This document shows, one piece after another, positions 49,966 to 58,815 of a stretch of 64,000 bases of DNA. Under the pieces are notes generated by a model. It searched no databases. It worked only from the letters and a program-made list of their open reading frames with translations, and was not told the origin of the DNA. Both the position numbers and the translations under genes were made by a program. The stretch is from assembly GCF_018613605.1 (NCBI RefSeq), contig NZ_JAGGPU010000028.1, forward strand, positions 1 through 64,000, read 5' to 3'. The DNA is from Pedobacter sp. ISL-64. Lineage in GTDB: Bacteria > Bacteroidota > Bacteroidia > Sphingobacteriales > Sphingobacteriaceae. The first letter of the stretch is position 1. Each line of letters begins with the position of its first letter.

Positions 49966-51222
49966 TTATTTGCCCAGCCTCTTAATCATTTCCGCACTTA
50001 AATCTCTTCCATCATTTAAACGGTTGGCGAAGAATGATTTGGCCGCTTCGAAATGTTCTTTGTAACCTTTTAAATCGCCATAGCCAATAATCGATGCCCA
50101 TTCGTGCACCGCGGTGTGGAATTCTAAATCATCTCCGCGGATAGATTTATCATATAAAGCAGTATTAATCGACTCCTCTAACATTTCTTCATTCTTGAAA
50201 AGATATTCGGCAATGCCCAGCCTCAATTTAAAAGGTGGCGTTTGGCAGATCAGGTTATCGTAAGGGTTTACGCCCATTTTATACCAGGCATATACCATGC
50301 TCAGCAAACTTAAATGCGAATTTGGTTTCTGTTTATGGCTGGCATCCGATAGGCTGAATTCTTTCATGATGTTATCATCCAACAGTAAAAGCGAACGGCT
50401 TTCATGAAAAACGAAATCGCGGGCCGCATAAATCTTTTCCCTAAACTCCGCCTCATTCTCGCAGATCATCAACTTAAACAGTTCCGATTCGGCCTGCGCA
50501 TAATATTTTACCTGTTTCTGGGCATAAGGATTTAAAATAGCCAAACCAGCATAAATGTGCGATTTGTAACTAAAAATTCTCAGCGTGGTCAAAATTTTCA
50601 CGTTATCGATTCCACCCGCATATGCCGGATTATCCCAGGGGAAAAAACCCGCATTTTTCCATGCCGAGCCCATGCTTTCGAACCCCATGTGTGTTACCGC
50701 CTGTGTATCGGCCACAATGCGGTCGTGCTCCCTGTAATCGTCCATTTCAATAATGTTCGATTTTAAAGATTTATAAATTTCTAATGCTTTGGCATAAACA
50801 GCATCGGTAGCACGGTGACGCACCACTACAAGTGTTTGCCCTTCCGGACTAAATGCAGGACCATGCAAAGAATGACAGGTTACAATCTGGGTATCCTCTG
50901 GAAGGTGTTTTTCGAAAGCAGCAATTTCGGGATGTTTAACTGAGGTTTGTCCGGCAACTATGGCACCATATTTTGTTGAGCGGGCAAAAGCAGCTACCAC
51001 CTCATCAATTTTTTCGGCTTCAACGCAATAGATAATAAAGTCTGATTTACGGGCAACCTCATGGCCATCGATTAAAACTTCGATTCCTTTAGGTTCCAGC
51101 TCATTTTTTAAATCTGTAAAACGTAAGGGCATATCTGCCCCACATACCTTATAACCAGCGTTTATGAACGATAGTGCATACAATTTGCCCATATCGCCCA
51201 AACCAATAATTCCTATTTGCAT
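49966..51222 (-). CDS. prephenate dehydrogenase resembling the yeast Tyr1 type
   Basis: A 418-residue NAD(P)-dependent enzyme of tyrosine synthesis. The dinucleotide motif is IGIIGLGDMGKLYALSFINA at the very start. QIVTCHSLHGPAFSPEGQ, DRIVADTQAVTHMGFESMGS and FSYKSHIYAGLAILNPYAQK are strikingly like Saccharomyces Tyr1 from memory, and unlike E. coli TyrA or its cyclohexadienyl relatives. There is no chorismate mutase or ACT domain. It is transcribed with a hypothetical protein. The reading rests on recognition of motifs; NADP preference is inferred. Confidence 0.83.
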   Translation of the reverse strand: MQIGIIGLGDMGKLYALSFINAGYKVCGADMPLRFTDLKNELEPKGIEVLIDGHEVARKSDFIIYCVEAEKIDEVVAAFARSTKYGAIVAGQTSVKHPEIAAFEKHLPEDTQIVTCHSLHGPAFSPEGQTLVVVRHRATDAVYAKALEIYKSLKSNIIEMDDYREHDRIVADTQAVTHMGFESMGSAWKNAGFFPWDNPAYAGGIDNVKILTTLRIFSYKSHIYAGLAILNPYAQKQVKYYAQAESELFKLMICENEAEFREKIYAARDFVFHESRSLLLLDDNIMKEFSLSDASHKQKPNSHLSLLSMVYAWYKMGVNPYDNLICQTPPFKLRLGIAEYLFKNEEMLEESINTALYDKSIRGDDLEFHTAVHEWASIIGYGDLKGYKEHFEAAKSFFANRLNDGRDLSAEMIKRLGK

Positions 51223-51393
51223 GAAACAAATGTAACCTATCGCAAATAAATTTATAATAAAACTTAGATAAAATTGTTATTTAGAATGTTAAACCAGAAC
51301 AATTTTATCGATTTGCCAAAACCTTAAACAAATTTTATTAACCGGAAAATGGATAAAAATGTAGTTTTACATTCTAACACCTATATTTAAACT

Positions 51394-52005
51394 ATGCAGA
51401 AAATTAAACACACCCTATTGTTTTTAGGCGCTATGCTATTTTTAAACGTTGCCTTTGGGCAAACTTTACCTGATACTACGAAAAATACCGATCCATCTCT
51501 AAATGGCCAGTATCAGTTCATGTTAAAGAAATCTAAAAGCTTCAACGGCGCAAGGCTGATCAATCCATCACGGTTATCATCTTTATGGAAAAGTGTTAGT
51601 GATACGTTAAGAAAAGAACGTAAGCAGCTGCAGGAAGCCCGTCAGGAAATTAAAGCACAAGCCGATAACATTTCGAGCTTAAAAGGCGAAGTAAATGGAA
51701 AAGAAAGTTCCCTGGCCAATGCCAACGCTGCTGTTAATGAAATTAAATTTTTAGGCATATCCTTCAATAAAGGCACCTATAATACCATTGTTTGGGCCAT
51801 TATTATTGTACTTGGGGTAGGTTTGGCCTTTGTAATTTTCCAATCGGGTAAATTAAGGCACGAAGCGAAGTACAGAACCGAGCTTTACCAGGAAGTGGCC
51901 GATGAATTTCAGGCACACAAAGTAAAAGCAAAAGATAAGGAAATGAGACTTGCCCGTGAGCTGCAGGACGAGCGTAATAAATGGGATGATGGCCGGGGAA
52001 GATAG
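51394..52005 (+). CDS. exported coiled-coil membrane protein, unknown function
   Basis: The 203-residue protein starts with a signal peptide (TLLFLGAMLFLNVAFGQT). Residues 65-115 are a coiled coil (LRKERKQLQEARQEIKAQAD; ISSLKGEVNGKESSLANANA), followed by a membrane span near residues 130-150 (NTIVWAIIIVLGVGLAFVIF) and a second charged helix (LYQEVADEFQAHKVKAKDKE). Similar proteins in Bacteroidota carry misleading names such as tRNA methyltransferase, but nothing here supports an enzyme. It should sit in the inner membrane with its coiled coil in the periplasm. It is monocistronic. Confidence 0.75.
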   Translation: MQKIKHTLLFLGAMLFLNVAFGQTLPDTTKNTDPSLNGQYQFMLKKSKSFNGARLINPSRLSSLWKSVSDTLRKERKQLQEARQEIKAQADNISSLKGEVNGKESSLANANAAVNEIKFLGISFNKGTYNTIVWAIIIVLGVGLAFVIFQSGKLRHEAKYRTELYQEVADEFQAHKVKAKDKEMRLARELQDERNKWDDGRGR

Positions 52006-52060
52006 TCGAAGACCTTTTAATTAATTGACAAAACTTACTTTTTTTTTTTAGAAAAGCAGG

Positions 52061-52140
52061 GCTAGTAGTGCTTCGGTTCCACTAGCCCCGCCATTCGCTT
52101 TACCTCACTGCGTTCAGTGTCTGCTACTGTCGGGTTTATG
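52061..52140 (-). repeat. constant-end, variable-hairpin repeat, copy B
   Basis: Read on the minus strand it begins TAAACCCGACAGTAGCAGA, has a hairpin CACTG-AACG-CAGTG and continues AAAGCGAATGGCGGGGCTA, then CCGAAGCACTA. Its end matches copy A closely, but the hairpin is unrelated. A 91-codon minus-strand frame across it (52062-52337) is not a gene. Confidence 0.7.
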
Positions 52141-52483
52141 GAATATGGGTTTGTGGTTATGGAAACCAACCGATGCCTAAAACACGAAACGTTCCTACGG
52201 AACGAAAAAAAATAAAACTTTTTTTCTACCGAGGAGTCGTCCCGATGGGACGAGCAATTTTTGATCATATGAGATAGAAAGGGTGGGCGGTAGCTAAACA
52301 TAGGTGTTTTCTTCTTAGCTTGGTGATACTGCTCCATTTGACGGAAGAAAAGGAAGCAACTTTATCATCATAAATCGTCCCATCGGGACACCTGCTGGAT
52401 AGCCAATTTATATAATTGGCATTTTTAGCTCCTTAGGAACGTTTGATAACAAACCTATTAATAGACCTACATCATTTGGCCAC
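52141..52483. repeat. cluster of dispersed-repeat pieces
   Basis: CGTTCC-TAC-GGAACG (52190-52204) is a hairpin. CGTCCCGATGGGACG (52238-52252) and CGTCCCATCGGGAC (52376-52389) are near-palindromes that are inverted copies of each other about 120 bases apart. CTCCTTAGGAACG follows near 52430. Nothing here encodes a protein. The cluster lies between a plus-strand gene and the minus-strand T9SS operon. Confidence 0.6.
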
Positions 52484-52570
52484 CTAAACCCGATCGAAGC
52501 GAAATGCCAATTCCTTTAATTGGCAGAAGCGGGAGCGGGGACTGCTCAAGCTACCGCAACTGCTTTCCAA
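52484..52570 (+). repeat. constant-end, variable-hairpin repeat, copy D
   Basis: It begins TAAACCCGATCGAAGCGAAA, has a long perfect hairpin TGCCAATT-CCTTT-AATTGGCA, and ends GAAGCGGGAGCGGGGACTG. The 3' part is more diverged than in copies A and B. Confidence 0.65.
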
Positions 52571-52628
52571 ACAAATAACGGTTTTAAAAAATGATTAAAT
52601 TATACGAGAAATCTGCAAGTACATTTAA

Positions 52629-52671
52629 CAATAGATTTCTCCATTCCGTTGCACTTTAGTCGAAATGACGA
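52629..52671. repeat. CGTCAT...ATGACG repeat, half copy
   Basis: ATAGATTTCTCCATTCCGTT and TCGAAATGACGA closely match the right half of the copy at 27146-27237. It lies just downstream of the PorP/SprF gene and, read on the minus strand, could form part of a transcript end. Confidence 0.65.
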
Positions 52672-52679
52672 TAACAGGC

Positions 52680-53558
52680 TTAATTTTTGATGCTGTACTT
52701 CAAACCCACCTCAAATTCGCCATTGCTATAACTCTGCATTTTTGAAGTATTGGTAGTGTACTGGAATAAAACCGAAAATTGGTTTTTGTAGTTTGCACCA
52801 AAACCAGCTGTAAAACTGTTGGTGCTATGATATATGCCGTTCAGCATCAACTTATTCTCTAAAAACTGAAGATTTACACCGGCATCAAAAATACCATCAT
52901 AATTCTGCACCCCTCTATACACCAATTTCGGTTCAATATTGTTGATTACTTTATCGGTTGTGAATTTATAACCGGCTGCGATAAAATAAATCGATCGGTC
53001 TACCACGTTTCGTAGTACATCTCTTTTAAAAAACCGTTTAAGATTAGGCAAAGCAGCCTGTAGTGTCAATTTATCGGAGCGGTAAGCTACTCCAAAATCG
53101 CCATCCAAATACAGCCTGCGATCGTTAAAACTATTAAGCACATCGTCGTCTAAATCGCCTTTGGCTTTACCAAAATCAATCCATTCATTCATAATGCCGG
53201 CAGATAAACCAAAATCCAAGAAGTTAGTCCCACCATTTAAAGGTAAATGATAAGCATAAGTTACAGTTGCCCTGGTACGGTTAATGGCGCCTGCACCTTC
53301 ATTGTAAAAAAGAATACCCAAACCTACTTTATTATTAGTCAAACCATAGTCGCCAGTTAAATACTGAATCTTTGGTGCACCTTCTACCCCCGTCCATTGC
53401 GTTTTAAATGCTGCATTTAAATTTAGTCCGGTTTCTAAACCTGCCATTGCCGGGTTAGCCAAAAACTGGTTCTGATAGTAGATGCTACCCATGGAATTAA
53501 GCTGGGCAAATGCTGGTGTAACAAACAAAAACAACAGCCCCGCCATATAACATTTCAT
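52680..53558 (-). CDS. PorP/SprF family T9SS membrane protein
   Basis: A 292-residue outer-membrane beta barrel. I chose ATG 53558, directly at a signal peptide (MKCYMAGLLFLFVTPAFAQ). The conserved PorP start (SMGSIYYQNQFLANPAMAGL) and alternating barrel strands (VGLGILFYNEGAGAINRTRA; YAYHLPLNGGTNFLDFGL) follow. PorP/SprF proteins receive and anchor cargo with the type B T9SS signal. It is the last gene of a three-gene operon with a collagen-like protein and a CHU_C protein, so it should handle those two. Confidence 0.9.
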   Translation of the reverse strand: MKCYMAGLLFLFVTPAFAQLNSMGSIYYQNQFLANPAMAGLETGLNLNAAFKTQWTGVEGAPKIQYLTGDYGLTNNKVGLGILFYNEGAGAINRTRATVTYAYHLPLNGGTNFLDFGLSAGIMNEWIDFGKAKGDLDDDVLNSFNDRRLYLDGDFGVAYRSDKLTLQAALPNLKRFFKRDVLRNVVDRSIYFIAAGYKFTTDKVINNIEPKLVYRGVQNYDGIFDAGVNLQFLENKLMLNGIYHSTNSFTAGFGANYKNQFSVLFQYTTNTSKMQSYSNGEFEVGLKYSIKN

Positions 53559-53571
53559 TTTTTTCACGCTG

Positions 53572-54075
53572 TTATTTTTTATATAAGATTGATATAAAAC
53601 CTTTAATAGAACCATCTGCTCCTAAATCGAGCATATAATAATAAGTATCTTCGGTAAGTGGCTTTCCGTTAAAATAGCCATCCCAGTTGTTTTGATAACC
53701 TGGTGTAGTATAAATCAACCTTCCTCCCCTATCAAAAATGGATAGTTTGTTGTTCGGATACTTTTCTAAGCCCTTAACTACAAAAAAATCGTTTTTCCCG
53801 TCTCCGTTTGGAGTAAGGATATTATTTACAATGGCTACGTCGGCTGTGGTCTGTATGATCAGAAAAGGCTGTAAAAATCCTTGGGTCAATGTAGTGTTGG
53901 CAGCCTGTAAAGTTTGCACCAGTACCATTTCACCAATACTAAAATCGTATAATTGATTATTAATCTTACCGTTGCCACTAGCCGAATTAACCACATACGG
54001 CAAACTTTGTGCGTTTGCGTTTCCCCAGAAAAACACTATGGTTAAGAAAACAAGCAAATAGGATATTCTTCTCAT
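53572..54075 (-). CDS. gliding-motility-type C-terminal domain (CHU_C, T9SS type B) protein
   Basis: A 167-residue secreted protein. The signal peptide is ISYLLVFLTIVFFWGNANAQ. The last 80 residues are a CHU_C type B sorting domain: ILTPNGDGKNDFF (86-98) is its hallmark, followed by LSIFDRGGRLIYTTPGYQNN and WDGYFNGKPLTEDTYYYMLD. The short N-terminal part (about 60 residues) is a beta-rich module and could be the cargo itself. ATG 54075 is chosen because it fits the signal. It lies 5 bases from the collagen-like gene and 13 bases from PorP. Confidence 0.9.
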   Translation of the reverse strand: MRRISYLLVFLTIVFFWGNANAQSLPYVVNSASGNGKINNQLYDFSIGEMVLVQTLQAANTTLTQGFLQPFLIIQTTADVAIVNNILTPNGDGKNDFFVVKGLEKYPNNKLSIFDRGGRLIYTTPGYQNNWDGYFNGKPLTEDTYYYMLDLGADGSIKGFISILYKK

Positions 54076-54080
54076 TGTGC

Positions 54081-56300
54081 TTAGTTTAAAGAGATCCATG
54101 CCGCCCCATCGCTTTGAATGGTGAAAGTTTTTGCACCGGTAATGGTGGTTACATCAGAATCATCATTCGACAAAACAGGATTGTTTAACGTAACATCACC
54201 TGATGATAAAGCTTTCACAATTACATAAATCCTTCCTTTACAGCTAGAGGCCGTTGGGAGATTAACACTTACCGCCAAACCTGCATTTTTTATCCTGACT
54301 GTGTAATGACTGGCATCGAGTGTTAAGGCTCCGGCTGTGGTATAGGTTAAAACACTTGCTGCGACAGAACCATTGATGTTTAATGTACTTGCATTTGCTG
54401 GCGCGTAAGCTACAGAAGATGCAGCGGCAGTTCCATTAATGGTTAATGCGCCACCATTTGCTGCAAAATCGCCAGCGATTAGCGGGTATGAGGTACTGGA
54501 GTTAGCTACTACCAAAGTATTATTTGAATTTGTGCTGTTAGCGGCAGCATTGCTTCCGATGAAAACATTCCCTGCCCCATTGTTTTTCGAACCGGCGGCA
54601 TAACCTAGTGCCGTATTATTGTCGCCATTACTGGCTTCAAGCGCCAAACTTCCAATAGCTGTGTTTGATATACCAGTTCTGTTGGCCATTAGCGTATGCG
54701 TGCCAATTGCAGTGTTATTGGAGCCTACCGTATTAATCGCTAATGCCTGCGAGCCAAAGCCGCTGTTGTTGATAGCACTAAAACTGCGCTGTAACACCAG
54801 GTAACCAAAAGCGCTGTTTTCGTAACCTGAAATGTTAACAGATAATGCTTCGCGACCAAATGCACTGTTGTAAAAGCCAGATACGTTCGCGGTAAGTGTT
54901 TTATAACCGTAAGAAATATTGTTTTCGGATGAATTGCCTAAACGGCCAGATTTTAAACCGTTAACCAGAAAGTTGATGGCTACGTCGTCTGTATTACCTA
55001 GGAAATTATTGTTTTGATCGATGCTGCCAGTATTCCCTTTTAGTGCCCAGGCATTTGCATTTGCAAATAATGTCCTGCTGATTAATTCGGGTTTTCCGGT
55101 TGTTGCATTGGTGATATACACTTTGTTTGCATCGCTCACCCCATCAGTAGTTAATTTAGCTATCGTAACAGATGCATCAGCAAGTTTTGGTGTAGTTACC
55201 GACCCATCAGCGAGCTGTAGTGTATTTACTGCGGCATCATCGATATTAACGTTTTTAACTTCTTTGCTTCCAATTTTTACAGCGGTTACTGCAGCATCGG
55301 CTAATTTTGCCGTTGTTACTGCACCATCTGCCAGTTTAAGCGTGCTAACCGCCCCCGTGTTGATATCAATTACTACATCTTTCAATAAAGCAGTAGCGCC
55401 ATTAGAACTAATACTCAAATCAGTTGAGGTTAATGCCTTAGCGCCTGACAGTTGGCTTACATCCAATGTTACTGGTTTCCATGCAGCCCCATCGAATAGG
55501 AGCACCTGATTATTGGCTGGCGAAGTGGCATTTAATGTCTTTCCCTGAAGATTAGCTAATGTAGGATTTGGATAATTCCCTGTTAAATCACCACCAGCTA
55601 CTCCTGTTGAAGGACCAACTGGGCCTATGTCACCTTTATCCCCCTTATCCCCTTTTACGCCAGGTATGCCCTGTAAACCTTGTAATCCGGTAGCTCCCGT
55701 TGCACCTGTATCTCCTTTCGCTCCTTGTGGACCTGTTGTACCTACTGCTCCTTGTGCACCAGCAGCACCAGTTAAGCCAATTGGCCCCTGAGCACCAGTT
55801 GCTCCTGCTGGTCCTTGTGGACCTGCAGCGCCTGCAATACCTTGTGCACCAGCAGGACCTGCTACACCCGGATCTCCTTTGGGTCCGGGTGGCCCGTTGG
55901 CAGCATAAAGGGCATATGGAACACTTAGCAATTGTGCGGTTCCGGCCAAACTAAAATTTGTACCATTATCAGGATCGATTTCGACCTTAACAAACTTTAA
56001 TCCACTCGCCCAAGTTACTCCAGCAATTGTACCACTAACCGAACTTGCACCAGTAGCCCCAATTGCCAATGCATATAAACCTAAAGCATTGGTTGTTACA
56101 TTTCTTACTTCAGAATATTGAACGGTTCCAGTTGAAGATCCATCTAAAATACTAATCCGCAAGGCTATATTTTTATTGGTCAGTGGGGTGCCATTAGCAT
56201 TTCTTGCTGCTCCTTGATAGTTAAATTGTTGCGGGCTTTGCGCTTTAATAGCTAAGGTGAACCCTATACTTAACAAAGCAATTAGTAAAAGTTTTTTCAT
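54081..56300 (-). CDS. secreted collagen-like protein with beta-roll head repeats
   Basis: A 739-residue exported protein. Signal peptide 1-20; residues 21-134 form a beta domain typical of Bacteroidota surface proteins (LRISILDGSSTGTVQYSEVR). Residues 136-231 are 32 unbroken Gly-x-y triplets (GPPGPKGDPGVAGPAGAQG onward). A GGDLTGNYPNPTLANLQGK module follows, then helical repeats (DGAVTTAKLADAAVTAVKIG). Around 460-590 are YadA-type head repeats (NSAFGREALSVNISGYENSA; NNTAIGTHTLMANRTGISN), a left-handed beta roll. The end is a small sandwich. It should trimerise as a fibre. It has no T9SS signal of its own; the next gene supplies a type B domain. Confidence 0.88.
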   Translation of the reverse strand: MKKLLLIALLSIGFTLAIKAQSPQQFNYQGAARNANGTPLTNKNIALRISILDGSSTGTVQYSEVRNVTTNALGLYALAIGATGASSVSGTIAGVTWASGLKFVKVEIDPDNGTNFSLAGTAQLLSVPYALYAANGPPGPKGDPGVAGPAGAQGIAGAAGPQGPAGATGAQGPIGLTGAAGAQGAVGTTGPQGAKGDTGATGATGLQGLQGIPGVKGDKGDKGDIGPVGPSTGVAGGDLTGNYPNPTLANLQGKTLNATSPANNQVLLFDGAAWKPVTLDVSQLSGAKALTSTDLSISSNGATALLKDVVIDINTGAVSTLKLADGAVTTAKLADAAVTAVKIGSKEVKNVNIDDAAVNTLQLADGSVTTPKLADASVTIAKLTTDGVSDANKVYITNATTGKPELISRTLFANANAWALKGNTGSIDQNNNFLGNTDDVAINFLVNGLKSGRLGNSSENNISYGYKTLTANVSGFYNSAFGREALSVNISGYENSAFGYLVLQRSFSAINNSGFGSQALAINTVGSNNTAIGTHTLMANRTGISNTAIGSLALEASNGDNNTALGYAAGSKNNGAGNVFIGSNAAANSTNSNNTLVVANSSTSYPLIAGDFAANGGALTINGTAAASSVAYAPANASTLNINGSVAASVLTYTTAGALTLDASHYTVRIKNAGLAVSVNLPTASSCKGRIYVIVKALSSGDVTLNNPVLSNDDSDVTTITGAKTFTIQSDGAAWISLN

Positions 56301-56577
56301 GAATCGGGATGAGATCTAAACATCAGGCGTAAAAATAAGGGAGCCCAACGATCAAATCTAACAATTAGTACAAGCTGCTCCATTCGCTTTACACGAAATG
56401 CTAATTACAAATACTAAAACGATTTTAAATAACTATAAATCAATCACTTAAATAAAATTTAATTTCACATTTTACACAAACACCCAATTTAAGGCCGATT
56501 TAACCCTCTAAATCAGAAGAAACACAGCGTGAACCAGTAATTAATCGAACATAAAAAGTAAAGCCAGAAAGTTATCT

Positions 56578-57921
56578 TTAGGTTTCCGAAGGAAAAGATA
56601 TTCCCTTTATATTGCGGTATAGATCAACTGCGTACAAATCGGTCATACCCGAAACGAAATCCAATACGCTCTGTATGATAGAATAAATATCAGTCAAATC
56701 GGTATGATATTGTTTGGGAATAAGTTTAACCAGTTTTTTATAATAGTGTGTATTGTTATGAATAAGTGCAGGAACAAACTCTTCTAATAAACCGGCCATA
56801 ATTTTATAACCGGCAACCTCTTTCTGTATAACCGACGAGAAATTGTAGATACGCTCAACAGAAATTTTTTCTACGGCTTTCCAGGCAGAAATATAGGGCT
56901 CGGGCAATAAATCGGTTAAACTTTGATTAAGCTCGCCTTTCAATAACTTTTCTTGTTCCCTAAAAAATATACCTGCACACTGGTTGGTTAACGTATTAAT
57001 TGCTTTTGCCCTCAACAGACCGATTTTTGCATCGTCGTCTTCATAATCATTTTTTAAACGATCTTCGATGGTGGTAGAATTGGCAAAAGGCAACAGATAA
57101 CTCTTTACCTCCTCGTAGGAAAGTATCTTTAAGCGGTGTGCATCTTCCAAATCGATGATGCTGTAACAGATATCATCTGCAGCCTCAACCAGATAAACCA
57201 AAGGATGGCGCTTGTAAATAAGATATTCGCCTTCTTCTTTCTCCAAATTGAGCTCTTCTGCGATCTTTTTAAAAGTTTCTTCTTCTGATTGAAAGAAACC
57301 GTATTTCTTACGGTGCAGCACTCCCTTTTGTTTACCCGCAATTGAGGCGCAAGGGTATTTTGCAATCGAAGCCAAAGTAGAATAGGTTAACGCATAAGCA
57401 TCGTTGCCTTTTCCTTTTAGCGGATGGGTAAGGATCCGGATGGCATTTGCATTACCTTCAAAATTAATTAAATCGTGCCACTGCGATTCCTTCATTTCTT
57501 TCTGATAAACTTTCCCATCGCCATCGGTAAAATATCGTGAAATAGCTGCTTCTCCTGAGTGCCCAAAGGCTGGGTTTCCTAAATCATGCGCCAGTGCAGC
57601 GGCAGCCACGATATTACCCACTTCGTTAATTAAAGGAACATCTTTAATCAGTTGCGGTTGTTGCTCTTCTACACTTTTTAAAAAAATATTGGCCATGGAG
57701 CGGGCCACACTGGCAACCTCTAAACTATGCGTTAAACGGTTATGTACAAAAACACTTCCCGGCAATGGGAAAACCTGGGTTTTGTTCTGCAACCTTCTAA
57801 AAGGAGACGAAAAAATCAACCGGTCATAATCACGCTGAAAATCAGACCGTGCCCGATCTGTGCTGGCACCATATTGTTCTTGTCCGTATCTCTTATTCGA
57901 AAGTAAATATTTCCACTCCAT
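56578..57921 (-). CDS. dgt: dGTP triphosphohydrolase
   Basis: A 447-residue HD-domain enzyme that cleaves dGTP to deoxyguanosine and triphosphate. The start has RARSDFQRDYDRLIFSSPFR and RRLQNKTQVFPLPGSVFVHN. RLTHSLEVASVARSMA carries the first metal His, and AAALAHDLGNPAFGHSGEAA carries the HD pair. VYLVEAADDICYSIIDLEDA has the later Asp. Length fits the dGTPase family. It stands alone; a 277-base gap separates it from the collagen-like gene and shows nothing I can support. Confidence 0.93.
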   Translation of the reverse strand: MEWKYLLSNKRYGQEQYGASTDRARSDFQRDYDRLIFSSPFRRLQNKTQVFPLPGSVFVHNRLTHSLEVASVARSMANIFLKSVEEQQPQLIKDVPLINEVGNIVAAAALAHDLGNPAFGHSGEAAISRYFTDGDGKVYQKEMKESQWHDLINFEGNANAIRILTHPLKGKGNDAYALTYSTLASIAKYPCASIAGKQKGVLHRKKYGFFQSEEETFKKIAEELNLEKEEGEYLIYKRHPLVYLVEAADDICYSIIDLEDAHRLKILSYEEVKSYLLPFANSTTIEDRLKNDYEDDDAKIGLLRAKAINTLTNQCAGIFFREQEKLLKGELNQSLTDLLPEPYISAWKAVEKISVERIYNFSSVIQKEVAGYKIMAGLLEEFVPALIHNNTHYYKKLVKLIPKQYHTDLTDIYSIIQSVLDFVSGMTDLYAVDLYRNIKGISFPSET

Positions 57922-58058
57922 TTATCCCGTATGCATTTAAAATTTGGCGCAAGTTAAACAAAACGCGAAAATGGTTAAGCATAAAGCTTCAGGTAAAATT
58001 TAAATTACATTAATTAAAAGATATTTTTATATTCGCCAGAAAATTAAACAAACAAATA

Positions 58059-58706
58059 ATGAAAAAAATCTTATTAACGCTCGCTATCTTATGCTGCTTT
58101 ACGGTCTTAACCAAAGCACAATTTGAAGGCTCGAAGCAAATTTTCGAAAGTCCGAAACTAAAGGAGACAGTCAAAACACAAAAAATTGTAGCCATCTTAC
58201 CTTTTGAGGTAAAAATTTCTTACCGGAAACAACCAAAAAATTTCAGTGCAGAAGGAAACAAAAGCCAGGAAGAGTCGATGGCAAGATCAATACAGGCCAG
58301 TATGTACACCTTTTTGTTAAGGAAAGCTTCTGATTATACCGTAACTTTCCAGGATGTTGACAAAACAAACATCTTATTAAAAAAAGCAGGTGTTTTAGGT
58401 AAGTTAGACGAAACAACTAAAGATGAACTAGCCAAAATACTTGGTGTTGATGCTGTTATCGGTGGGCGTTTTGAAACTGAGCAAACGAAATCTGAAGCTG
58501 GTGCAATCGCCTCTGCTGTTTTATTTGGTGGCTTTGGTGGAAAATCTGGAACAGGCACCATGTTCTTAACCATAAACAACGGAGCGGATGGAGAGTTAAT
58601 GTGGCGTTTCTTTAAAACAATGGACGATTCCATTATGAGCTCTACCGATGATATGGTAGAACGGATGATGCGAAAAATATCACGGAATTTCCCATATAAA
58701 AGTTAA
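58059..58706 (+). CDS. exported protein, CsgG-like fold suspected
   Basis: The 215-residue protein starts with a signal peptide (ILLTLAILCCFTVLTKAQ). The mature part has KIVAILPFEVKISYRKQPKN, MARSIQASMYTFLLRKASDY, KTNILLKKAGVLGKLDETTK and LAKILGVDAVIGGRFETEQT, a layout of alternating strand and helix seen in CsgG-like and related lipoprotein assembly factors. MFLTINNGADGELMWRFFKT ends it. No lipobox is present. The family is a guess from pattern; the role is unknown. It is followed by its own terminator. Confidence 0.75.
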   Translation: MKKILLTLAILCCFTVLTKAQFEGSKQIFESPKLKETVKTQKIVAILPFEVKISYRKQPKNFSAEGNKSQEESMARSIQASMYTFLLRKASDYTVTFQDVDKTNILLKKAGVLGKLDETTKDELAKILGVDAVIGGRFETEQTKSEAGAIASAVLFGGFGGKSGTGTMFLTINNGADGELMWRFFKTMDDSIMSSTDDMVERMMRKISRNFPYKS

Positions 58707-58710
58707 AACG

Positions 58711-58740
58711 AAGGCAGATAGAAATATCTGCCTTTTTTAT
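58711..58740 (+). terminator. intrinsic terminator after the exported protein
   Basis: AAGGCAGATA (58711-58720) pairs perfectly with TATCTGCCTT (58725-58734) across a GAAA tetraloop and runs into T6. It lies 5 bases after the stop codon. Confidence 0.92.
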
Positions 58741-58815
58741 TACTCCCTATTTTTTGATTTATCCTGATTCAAACTATTTAGTCTGCGTTCTGTTTATTCA
58801 TAAAGCTATAATACT

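Noticed and set aside
52062..52337. 91-codon minus-strand frame
   Set aside because: It covers repeat copy B and adjacent palindromes; composition and overlap with repeats argue against a gene.
55021..55954. Plus-strand frames opposite the collagen-like gene
   Set aside because: They are the complement of regular Gly-x-y and Ala-rich codons, which keep the opposite strand open by chance.
54081..56300. CRISPR-like periodic repeats
   Set aside because: The periodicity is 9 bases of Gly-x-y codons and head repeats within a protein, with no spacers of equal length.
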